Assembly: GCA_016222825.1 (NCBI GenBank)
Contig: JACRQF010000015.1
Span: forward strand, 423,646 to 487,645
From: Verrucomicrobiota bacterium
Lineage (GTDB): Bacteria; Verrucomicrobiota; Verrucomicrobiia; CAIQCK01
Reading direction: 5' to 3'
Length of the DNA: 64,000 nucleotides
Shown: piece by piece, positions 41,480 through 49,181 of the stretch
How positions within the stretch are numbered: the stretch's first letter is position 1
Layout of the letters: each line of letters starts with the position of its first letter
Notes under the pieces: model-generated
The model's input: the letters and a program-made list of their open reading frames with translations, nothing else
The model's database searches: none
What the model was told of the DNA's origin: nothing
Position numbers and translations under genes: made by a program

Positions 41480-43759
41480 ATGAAACTTTGGTATGACAGG
41501 CCGGCCATCAAGTGGCCGGAAGCTTTACCGGTCGGCAATGGCCGGCTCGGCGCGATGATCTTTGGGAAGATTGACCAGGAGCGCATCCTGCTCAATGAAG
41601 ATTCGATGTGGCACGGCGGCCCGCGCGACCGCATCAATCCCGACGCACTCAAGACGCTGCCGGAAGTGCGGCGCTTGCTGTTAGAGGGCAAGGTCGCGCA
41701 GGCGGAGTTTCTCGCTGAGCACGGGATGCAGGCGACGCCGCGCCACTCCTCGCCGTATCAGCCGCTTGGCGACCTCAACCTCTATCTCTTCGGCCGCGGC
41801 GCAGATGAAACCGCGTTGCTGCCGCACAAGGGCATCGCGGACTATCGCCGCGAGTTGGATCTCACCACCGCCGTGGCGCGCGTGAGTTACTCGCTGCGCG
41901 GCGTGCGGTTCGTCCGTGAGATGTTCGTCAGCGCGGTGGATCATGTGGTGGCAGTGCGGCTCGCCAGCGATCATCCCGGACAGATTTCGCTCTCGGCAAA
42001 CCTCAGCCGCCGGCCGTTCGAGGGTGTTACGGGCGTGGCGGGCGGCGACACGGTATTCATGCAAGGCCAGTGCGGCCCCGACGGCGTGCTCTATTGCGGG
42101 TTGCTGAAGGCCGTCTCCGAAGGTGGCGTGACCCGTGTGCTTGGTGATAATGTCATCATCGAGCGAGCCGACGCGGTGACGTTGCTGGTGGCGGCGAACA
42201 CGACCTTCCGCGCGCCGGAACCGCGCCAGCTTTGCGAGCAGCAACTCGCGAAGGCGGCAGCGAAACCCTACACCCGCCTCCGCGACGAGCACAGCGATGA
42301 CCACCGCCGGCTTTTCTCCCGCGTCGCGCTCGACCTCGGCGGCCCTGACAAGCCGAACGTGCCGACTGACAAGCGCGTCGAGGCGTTTCGCGCCGGCGGG
42401 CAGGATCCGACGCTGACAGCGCTTTACTTCCAGTTCGGCCGCTATCTGCTCATCGCGTCGAGCAGGGCTGGCTCGCTGCCGGCGAATCTCCAGGGTCTTT
42501 GGAACGACAGCATGACGCCGCCGTGGGAGAGCAAATACACGCTCGACGTCAACACGCAGATGAATTACTGGCCCGCCGAGCCGTGCAACCTCGCCGAGTG
42601 CCACGGGCCGCTGTTCGACCACGTGGACCGGATGCGGCCGTCGGGTCGCGAGACGGCGCGGCGGATGTATGGCTGCCGCGGCTTTGTGGCGCACGGCGCG
42701 ACGGAGTTGTGGGGCGACACAGCGCCGTCGGGCGACTCGGTGCGGTTCAGCCTCTGGCCGATGGGCGCGGCGTGGCTCTCGCTGCATTTCTGGGAACGCT
42801 ATCTCTTCAGCGGTGACACGGCGTTCCTACGCGACCGCGCCTGGCCGGTGATGAAAGAGGCGGCGGAGTTTCTGCTGGAGTATCTGGTGGAGGACGCGAG
42901 CGGCCGGCTCGTCACCGGGCCGTCGTGCTCGCCGCAGAACGCGTATCGCCTGCCGAACGGCTACATCGGCTTCCTCTGCATGGGGCCATCGGCGGACACG
43001 CAGATCGTGCGCGAGCTTTTCAACGCGCTCGTCGAGGCGGGCCAGTTGCTCACTGCCGACAAGGGGCCGGACAAGGCGTTCCTGCAAAAGATCAACGCCG
43101 CGCGCGGCCGGCTGCGCGGGCATCGTGCCGGCAAGGACGGCCGGTTCATGGAGTGGGCGGAGGAATACGAGGAGGTCGAGCCGAACCACCGCCACTTCTC
43201 GCATCTTTTTGCGCTGCATCCCGGCAGCCAGATCACGGTTCACGGCACGCGCGAATGGGCGACCACGGCGCGCAAGACGCTCGAACGCCGTGTGACCGGC
43301 GGCGCAACGTTCGCCGGCTGGAGCCGCGCGTGGCTCATCAACCTCTGGGCGCGGCTCGTCGATGGCAACAAAGCGCACGACAACCTAGTCGCACTGCTGC
43401 GCCGCTCCATGATGCCGAACCTTCTCAACGATCTTCCGCCGTTCCAGATTGACGGCAACTTCGGCGCGTGCGCCGGCATCGCCGAGATGCTGCTCCAGTC
43501 GCACGGTGGCGAGATCAACCTGCTGCCGGCGTTGCCCGCCGCGTGGCCGGCCGGCAGCGTCAAGGGTCTCTGCGCGCGCGGCGGCTTCGAGGTGGACATC
43601 GTCTGGAAGGAGAGCGCACTCGCCGAGGCGACAGTTCGCTCCAAGCTCGGCCGCCTCTGCAAAGCCCGCTACGGCGACAAGCTGGTGGAGTTCAAGACGA
43701 AGATCGGCGCGAGCTACCAGCTCAGCGACACGCTGGAGCGGAAACGGGCGGAAGGCTGA
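41480..43759 (+). CDS. GH95-family glycosidase with altered active-site residues
   Basis: 759 residues, typical GH95 (1,2-alpha-L-fucosidase family) length and order: LPVGNGRLGAMIFGKIDQER and LLNEDSMWHGGPRDR (beta domain), then the helical barrel (GSLPANLQGLWNDSMTPPW, MNYWPAEPCNLAECHGPLF, HRHFSHLFALHPGSQI, FQIDGNFGACAGIAEMLL). There is no signal peptide, so it acts inside the cell. The base-network Asp658 (QIDGNFG) is kept. The usual Asn-x-Asn appears as Asp356-Val-Asn358, and the usual SPE(N/H) general acid appears as SPQN (Gln486). It may therefore use another mechanism or substrate. Confidence 0.82.
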   Translation: MKLWYDRPAIKWPEALPVGNGRLGAMIFGKIDQERILLNEDSMWHGGPRDRINPDALKTLPEVRRLLLEGKVAQAEFLAEHGMQATPRHSSPYQPLGDLNLYLFGRGADETALLPHKGIADYRRELDLTTAVARVSYSLRGVRFVREMFVSAVDHVVAVRLASDHPGQISLSANLSRRPFEGVTGVAGGDTVFMQGQCGPDGVLYCGLLKAVSEGGVTRVLGDNVIIERADAVTLLVAANTTFRAPEPRQLCEQQLAKAAAKPYTRLRDEHSDDHRRLFSRVALDLGGPDKPNVPTDKRVEAFRAGGQDPTLTALYFQFGRYLLIASSRAGSLPANLQGLWNDSMTPPWESKYTLDVNTQMNYWPAEPCNLAECHGPLFDHVDRMRPSGRETARRMYGCRGFVAHGATELWGDTAPSGDSVRFSLWPMGAAWLSLHFWERYLFSGDTAFLRDRAWPVMKEAAEFLLEYLVEDASGRLVTGPSCSPQNAYRLPNGYIGFLCMGPSADTQIVRELFNALVEAGQLLTADKGPDKAFLQKINAARGRLRGHRAGKDGRFMEWAEEYEEVEPNHRHFSHLFALHPGSQITVHGTREWATTARKTLERRVTGGATFAGWSRAWLINLWARLVDGNKAHDNLVALLRRSMMPNLLNDLPPFQIDGNFGACAGIAEMLLQSHGGEINLLPALPAAWPAGSVKGLCARGGFEVDIVWKESALAEATVRSKLGRLCKARYGDKLVEFKTKIGASYQLSDTLERKRAEG

Positions 43760-43799
43760 GGCGTGATACGTAAAACGTAATGCGTAACTGGAGATGATC

Positions 43800-44654
43800 A
43801 TGAAATACGTCGCTCTTTGCCTGAGCCTGCTCGCGGTGATGATTGCGCCCGTCCGCGGGGCGGATGCGCCGAGGTTCTACGCCTACTGTGTCGAGGTGGG
43901 AGTGAAAGGAGTCACACCACGCCCGCTCGCCGAGCAGGCGAAGCTGCTGCGCGAGTTTGGCTACGACGGCACTGGCTTGGCACTGCCATTGGGCGACGAG
44001 CTTGAAAGCAACCTCAAGCTCCTCGATGACGCCAGCCTGCAAGTGTTCATGTTCTGGGCTTCCGTCAACGTCAACCCCGCCAAGGGCGACGCTTGCGATC
44101 CCAAGCTGCTCGCGACCATCCGCAAACTCAAAGGCCGCCCCGCCACCGTCAGCGTGTTGCTCGGCGGCCTTAAACCCGGCGACCCGCAAGGCATGGAGCC
44201 GGCCGTCAAGCGCCTGCGCGAACTCGGCGACGCGGCGGCCGTGGCCGGCGTGCGTATCTCCATTTACAACCACGTCAACAACTGGACTGAGAGCCTGCCG
44301 TTCATCGTCGAAGTCGTGAAGAAAACCGGCCACCCGCGCGTCGGTTTCAACTTCAACCTCTGCCACTGGCTGAAGGTGGACGGCGACAAGGATTACCGGC
44401 CGTTGCTGCGCGAGAACGCTGCGAAACTCTTCTGCGTCACCATCAACGGCGCGCAACGCGGCGCGGCAACGTGGACCCACGGCCTCATCCAATCGCTCGA
44501 CAAGGGCGACTTCGACAACCGCGCGCTGCTGGCCACGCTCCGCGAGATCGGCTACGGCGGCCCCGTCGGCTTGATGTGCTACGGTGTCCCTGACGATGCC
44601 CGCGATCACCTCGCGCGCTCGATGAAGATTTGGAGAAGCTGGTTCGCGAAGTGA
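43800..44654 (+). CDS. Secreted xylose-isomerase-like TIM-barrel protein
   Basis: 284 residues from the ATG at 43800, six bases after GGAG, with a signal peptide (MKYVALCLSLLAVMIAPVRG). The body follows the AP-endonuclease-2/sugar-isomerase fold: EQAKLLREFGYDGTGLALP, GVRISIYNHVNNWTESLPF, VGFNFNLCHWLKVDGD (His/Cys near a metal site) and ending in a DHLARSMKIWRSW helix typical of this family. Such proteins are isomerases or epimerases of sugars; export is common in this phylum. It follows the GH95 gene by 40 bases and may be co-transcribed. Confidence 0.75.
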   Translation: MKYVALCLSLLAVMIAPVRGADAPRFYAYCVEVGVKGVTPRPLAEQAKLLREFGYDGTGLALPLGDELESNLKLLDDASLQVFMFWASVNVNPAKGDACDPKLLATIRKLKGRPATVSVLLGGLKPGDPQGMEPAVKRLRELGDAAAVAGVRISIYNHVNNWTESLPFIVEVVKKTGHPRVGFNFNLCHWLKVDGDKDYRPLLRENAAKLFCVTINGAQRGAATWTHGLIQSLDKGDFDNRALLATLREIGYGGPVGLMCYGVPDDARDHLARSMKIWRSWFAK

Positions 44655-44691
44655 CGTGACGGCGCGTTGCTGTTGCCCGTGGCGCCGATTC

Positions 44692-44756
44692 AACCCGAAA
44701 ACCGAAGTTGATCGTGAAGCAAACATTCCTGTCTGCTCTGCTTCGGTTTTCGGGTT
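44692..44756. repeat. 65-bp palindromic unit with 16-bp perfect arms
   Basis: AACCCGAAAACCGAAG (44692-44707) and CTTCGGTTTTCGGGTT (44741-44756) are exact inverted copies separated by 33 bases. Similarity continues two bases outward after one mismatch. It lies between the TIM-barrel gene (stop 44654) and the rhomboid gene (start 44837) and looks like a dispersed intergenic palindrome or a long bidirectional terminator. A run of eight G bases follows at about 44766. Confidence 0.65.
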
Positions 44757-44836
44757 CAACTGCGAGGGGGGGGCATCCAAGCAGTGCGGCACGTTTCGTA
44801 GTTCTCCAAAGGGTCGGTTTGCGGTAAGACTCCAGC

Positions 44837-45949
44837 GTGTTCCTTTGTCCGACATGCCACTGGGAGCTGTCGCGCGTGAAGACGCGGGATGGAATGATCT
44901 GGGCCTGCCAGGATTGTGGCGGCCGCGCGATCAGTCTTGGGCTGCTGCGCCGGGAGGTGCAGGCCGGGCCGATCAATCAAATCTGGCGCAAGGCGCGCGA
45001 TGAACAAGGTTCGGCCGGCCGGCTTTGCCCGTCGTGCATGAAACCGATGCTAGTCGTGCAAGTATTGCCTTCCGGCAGCCGCTTCGACGTGGACGTCTGC
45101 AAGCGATGCCAGTTCTTGTGGTTCGACAAAGGTGAGTTCGATGCCATGCCCGCCTTGCCGCCACGTCCGCAAACTTTGGAGGAGTCGCTGCCACAGAAGG
45201 CGCGCGAACTGGTGGCGGAAGTGGAGGTTCGCCGCATCCGTGAGCGGGCGCAGGAGGAATCTTTCGGTGAAGAAGGCCCCGACGATTGGTGGCAGACGGT
45301 TGCCGGTTTTCTCGGGTTGCCGGTTGAGTTGGACAATCCCGCGCGTTACACGCCGTGGCTGACGTGGAGCGTGGGGGCGATCATGGTGCTTGTCACAGCG
45401 TTCAGCTATCCTCATCTGGGCGAAATCGTGGACCGCTACGGCATGATGGCGTCACAACCGTGGCGACACGGCGGTCTGACGTGGTTGACTTCGTTCTTTC
45501 TGCACGGCGGTGTCCTGCACTTGTTCTCCAACCTCTACTTCCTGTTCGTCTTCGGCGACAACGCCGAGGAAACGCTGGGATGGCGGCGGTTTTTGCTCTT
45601 GTTGGTCGCAGCATGTGTGGCAGGTCATGCGTTGCACATCGCATTAGAGCCGCGAACGGAATGGCCGGCCGTTGGCGCCAGCGGGGGTATTTCGGGTGTC
45701 ATTACGTTCTATGCGTTGCAGTTTCCGCGGACGCGTCTGGGTTTTTGCCTCAGATGGGGATGGCGTTACCAGTGGATGAGCATGTCGGTTGTCTGGGCGC
45801 TGGCGATCTGGGTCTTGCTGCAAGTCGTCGGCGCGGCAGAACAGGTGGCTGGCTTTTCTAATGTCTCGTCGCTGGCGCATCTTGGCGGTGCCGTCATCGG
45901 CTTGTTGTTTTGGTTGAGGTTGCGTCTGAATCGTCCACGCGAGAACTGA
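44837..45949 (+). CDS. Rhomboid intramembrane serine protease with two N-terminal zinc ribbons
   Basis: 370 residues from a GTG start. Two Cys4 zinc ribbons occupy the N-terminus (Cys4, 7, 24, 27 and Cys64, 67, 88, 91; the second with the WFDKGEFD box seen in ZPR-type zf-TFIIB proteins). A charged linker leads to a six-helix rhomboid core: HGGVLHLFSNLYFLFVFGDN at 223-242 (conserved His and Asn), the catalytic Ser282 in GASGG, and His348 in AHLGG. It should cleave transmembrane helices of other proteins. Zinc ribbons at the cytosolic N-terminus may recruit substrates or sense state. Confidence 0.88.
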   Translation: MFLCPTCHWELSRVKTRDGMIWACQDCGGRAISLGLLRREVQAGPINQIWRKARDEQGSAGRLCPSCMKPMLVVQVLPSGSRFDVDVCKRCQFLWFDKGEFDAMPALPPRPQTLEESLPQKARELVAEVEVRRIRERAQEESFGEEGPDDWWQTVAGFLGLPVELDNPARYTPWLTWSVGAIMVLVTAFSYPHLGEIVDRYGMMASQPWRHGGLTWLTSFFLHGGVLHLFSNLYFLFVFGDNAEETLGWRRFLLLLVAACVAGHALHIALEPRTEWPAVGASGGISGVITFYALQFPRTRLGFCLRWGWRYQWMSMSVVWALAIWVLLQVVGAAEQVAGFSNVSSLAHLGGAVIGLLFWLRLRLNRPREN

Positions 45950-46026
45950 AGCGGATTGGCAAACCCACGCTGCAACCGCAACGCAGTATTGAATAAGCAC
46001 GGCGGCACGGTAGGATGCCGCCTACT

Positions 46027-47283
46027 ATGACCTCACGCGAACGACTCCAGAAGGCGCTCAATCACCAACAACCTGACCGCGTTCCCGTGGACATCGGCGG
46101 CACGGCGGTCACGGGCATTCACGTCTCGGCGGTCACGCGGCTGCGGCGCGCAGTGCTTGCCGATGAAAGCTATCGCGTCAAGGTCATCGAGCCTTATCAG
46201 ATGCTCGGCGAAGTGGATGACGAACTAGCCGACGCTCTCGGCATTGATGTCATCGGGCTGAGGCCGCGCGCAACGATGTTCGGCTTCGAGAACACCGGAT
46301 GGAAATCGTTCACGCTCTTCGACGGCACGGAGGCGCTCGTGCCGGAGAAGTTCAACGTCACTAAGGCCGACGACGGCGGTTGGGTGATCTATCCCGAAGG
46401 CGACACCAGCGCGCCGCCGAGTGGTCACATGCCGAAAGGCGCGTTCTTCTTCGACTCGATCATCCGCCAGCCGCCCGTGGACGACGACAAACTCAACCCG
46501 GCCGACAATCTAGAAGAGTTCGCGGAGTTCACCGGCGAGGCGCTCGCGTGGTATCGCCAACGCATCGAGGCGCTCGATGACGGCAATCGCGGCATCATCC
46601 TCACCATGCCGGGTGCGGCATTTGGAGACATTGCGCTCGTGCCCGCGCCGTGGATGAAGCACCCCAAGGGCATCCGCGACATCGAGGAGTGGTATGTCTC
46701 CACCGCCGTCCGCAAGGACTACGTGCTCGCCATCTTCGAGAAGCAGTGCGAGATCGCGCTGAAGAACCTGGAGAAACTCATCCCGATCCTCGGCGATCGG
46801 GTGCAGGCCGTCTTTATCACCGGCACCGATTTCGGCACCCAGCGCGGCCCGTTCATCTCCAAGCAGGCCTATCGCGAACTCTTCAAGCCGTTCCACAAGC
46901 GTGTCAACGATCTCGTCCATGCGAAGTCGTCGTGGAAGACGTTCATCCACTCCTGTGGCTCGGTGTTCGAATTGCTGCCGGATTTTATCGAGGCCGGCTT
47001 CGACATCCTCAACCCGGTCCAGTGCTCCGCCGCCTGCATGGACGCGCGGACACTGAAGAAGGAGTTCGGCAAACACCTCGTCTTTTGGGGCGGCGGCGCG
47101 AACACGCAACAGACGCTCCCGTTCGGCACGCCCGACGAGGTCTATCGTGAAGCGCGCGAGCGCATCGATATCTTCGGCGAGGGCGGCGGTTTCGTCTTCG
47201 ACACCGTCCACAATATCCAAGGCCCCACGCCCGCCGCAAACCTGCTGGCGATGTTCAAAGCCATCAAGGATTCAAGCAAATGA
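46027..47283 (+). CDS. Third URO-D-family protein, with His-x-Cys-Gly zinc motif
   Basis: 418 residues from the ATG at 46027, chosen because it gives the MTSRERLQKALNHQQPDRVP start shared with its relatives; 46015 is also possible. Unlike the two URO-D-like proteins at 7674-10735, it has TFIHSCGSVFELL, the His-x-Cys-Gly of MtaA-type zinc methyltransferases, and further cysteines in NPVQCSAACMD. It heads the polysaccharide operon, with its stop overlapping the sulfatase start (ATGA). Demethylation of O-methyl sugars is an attractive idea, but no corrinoid protein gene is present, so the function is open. Confidence 0.78.
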   Translation: MTSRERLQKALNHQQPDRVPVDIGGTAVTGIHVSAVTRLRRAVLADESYRVKVIEPYQMLGEVDDELADALGIDVIGLRPRATMFGFENTGWKSFTLFDGTEALVPEKFNVTKADDGGWVIYPEGDTSAPPSGHMPKGAFFFDSIIRQPPVDDDKLNPADNLEEFAEFTGEALAWYRQRIEALDDGNRGIILTMPGAAFGDIALVPAPWMKHPKGIRDIEEWYVSTAVRKDYVLAIFEKQCEIALKNLEKLIPILGDRVQAVFITGTDFGTQRGPFISKQAYRELFKPFHKRVNDLVHAKSSWKTFIHSCGSVFELLPDFIEAGFDILNPVQCSAACMDARTLKKEFGKHLVFWGGGANTQQTLPFGTPDEVYREARERIDIFGEGGGFVFDTVHNIQGPTPAANLLAMFKAIKDSSK

Positions 47284-49181
47284 GCAACGCGCTTCTCAGT
47301 CTCATGGCGTTGCTTCTGATGCCGCTGGCGGCGCTGGCCGGCGCGCCTCGTCCAAACATCCTCTGGATTTCGTGCGAGGACACCTCGCCGTGGTTCGGGT
47401 TCTGCGGCGAGAAATACGCGCACACGCCGAACCTCGACGCGCTGGCGCGCCGCGGCGTTTACTACAACAACGCCTTCGTCACCGCGCCTGTGTGCGCACC
47501 GTGCCGGTATGCGATCATCACCAGCACCTACGCGACATCCTACGGCACGCAACGGCTCCGCTCGCAGTTCGCCGTGCCCAACACGATCAAAGGTTTCCCC
47601 ACCTGCCTGCGGCAGGCCGGCTACTACTGCTCCAACAACGTCAAGACCGACTACAACACCAGCGCCGAGGAACGCATCATCGCCGAGTCGTGGGACGAAT
47701 CCAGCAACAAGGCCCACTGGCGTAATCGCAAACCCGGCCAGCCGTTCTTCGCTGTGTTCAACCTCGGCGAGACGCACCAGGGCCAGGTGTTCGAGAACTC
47801 CCCGCCCAAACTCGATCCGGCGGAGCAGCACGACCCTGCCACCGCGCCCATGCCGCCTTATTATCCCGACACGCCGGCCGCCCGCCGCACGATGGCCCGC
47901 GTGCATGACTGCATCACCGCCGCGGACAAACGCGCCGGCGCGATCCTGGCCGAGTTGGAGCAGGCCGGGCTGAAGGACGACACCATCGTCTTTTTCTGGC
48001 CCGACCACGGCCAGGGCATCCCGCGCGGCAAACGCACCCTCTGGGACACCGGCCTGAAGGTGCCGCTCGTGGTCTGCTTTCCCGAAAAATACCGCCACTT
48101 CGCCCCCGCCGGCCCCGGCGGCGCCTGCGACCGGCTCGTGACCTTGGTGGACCTCGGCCCGACGCTGCTGAGTCTGCTTGAACTGTCCGTCCCGGCGCAC
48201 ATGCAAGGCCGCGCGTTCCTCGGCAAGGCCGCCACCGCGCCGCGCGACTATGTCTTCGGCGCGCGCGACCGCGTGGACGAGGCGCTCGAACTCTCCCGAT
48301 CCGTCCGCGACAATCGCTACCTCTACATCCGCAACTTCATGCCCGACCTTTCGTGGAACCAGCCCGAGACCTATTCCGACCAGCTCGACCTGCGCCGCGA
48401 GATCACCAAGCTCGCCGCCGCCGGTAAGCTCAACGCCGCGCAACTTTCCTACGCCGCGCCGACCAAGCCGGCCGAACTCCTCTACGATACCGACAAAGAC
48501 CCGTGGCAGATCAACAACCTCGCCGGCGACCCCGGCCACCGGCCTGTGTTGGAACGTCTCCGCAAGGCGCTACGCGACTGGCAGACGGAGACTCGCGATG
48601 TCGGCCTGATTCACGAATGGCAGGCGGAGAAGCTCTGCAAAAACACAAAGAAGCCGCTGGTCGAACTGGCGCGCGAGGAAAACAACTTCCCGCTCGATCG
48701 TGTGCTCGACACGGCTTGGCGCGTTGGCCTACCGGGGCAGGTTGAGGAATTCACCCGCCGTCTCGGCGATTCAGATGCGACGGTGCGCTACTGGGCTGCG
48801 GTCGGGCTGCGTGCCGCCGGCCGTGAAGCAGCCGCCGTAAAGGACGCGTTGCAAAAAGCTCTCAGGGACGAATCGTTGCCGGTGCGCATCGAAGCGGCCG
48901 GCGTGCTGGTGGCGCAATGCGATGATCGCGCCGCGCTCGACCAGCTCGCGGGAATGCTTGCGACGGGCGACGATCTCGCCGTGCTTTACGCGGCGTGGAC
49001 GCTGCAACTGCTCGGCGAAAAGAGCCGACCGGCGCTGCCGGCCATGCAGACTGCGTTGCCCGGTGCGAAACAAATGTATGCCCGCTGGTGCATTCAGGGA
49101 TCAATCGCAACGCTCACCGGCACCGAAAATCCCGCGTTCGCGGCGCGCACAAAAGCGGCCGGCAAGAAAGGGAAGAAATGA
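47280..49181 (+). CDS. Secreted type I sulfatase with C-terminal HEAT-like repeats
   Basis: 633 residues with a signal peptide (MSNALLSLMALLLMPLAALA). The catalytic domain begins RPNILWISCEDTSPW. The formylglycine motif is C72-A-P-C-R76 (Cys-x-Pro-x-Arg), so it needs a formylglycine-generating enzyme encoded elsewhere. FFWPDHGQGIPRGKRTLWDTGLKVP supplies the usual metal-binding and sulfate-binding region. From about residue 490 the sequence becomes alpha-helical repeats (DSDATVRYWAAVGLRAAG; DESLPVRIEAAGVLVAQ), a sulfatase-HEAT fusion seen in this phylum. It removes sulfate esters from polysaccharide; ATGA overlaps couple it to both neighbours. Confidence 0.9.
   Translation: MSNALLSLMALLLMPLAALAGAPRPNILWISCEDTSPWFGFCGEKYAHTPNLDALARRGVYYNNAFVTAPVCAPCRYAIITSTYATSYGTQRLRSQFAVPNTIKGFPTCLRQAGYYCSNNVKTDYNTSAEERIIAESWDESSNKAHWRNRKPGQPFFAVFNLGETHQGQVFENSPPKLDPAEQHDPATAPMPPYYPDTPAARRTMARVHDCITAADKRAGAILAELEQAGLKDDTIVFFWPDHGQGIPRGKRTLWDTGLKVPLVVCFPEKYRHFAPAGPGGACDRLVTLVDLGPTLLSLLELSVPAHMQGRAFLGKAATAPRDYVFGARDRVDEALELSRSVRDNRYLYIRNFMPDLSWNQPETYSDQLDLRREITKLAAAGKLNAAQLSYAAPTKPAELLYDTDKDPWQINNLAGDPGHRPVLERLRKALRDWQTETRDVGLIHEWQAEKLCKNTKKPLVELAREENNFPLDRVLDTAWRVGLPGQVEEFTRRLGDSDATVRYWAAVGLRAAGREAAAVKDALQKALRDESLPVRIEAAGVLVAQCDDRAALDQLAGMLATGDDLAVLYAAWTLQLLGEKSRPALPAMQTALPGAKQMYARWCIQGSIATLTGTENPAFAARTKAAGKKGKK

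Noticed and set aside
43767..43790. ACGTAA-type short repeats before the TIM-barrel gene as a CRISPR or regulatory array
   Set aside because: Only about three degenerate 6-base units with irregular spacing; more likely a single copy of an AT-rich intergenic repeat.
44688..44760. Integron attC site, because ATTCAAC at 44688-44694 fits the RYYYAAC core
   Set aside because: The opposite end reads GTTCAAC and not GTTRRRY, the arms are perfectly paired instead of carrying extrahelical bases, and no cassette array or integrase is visible.
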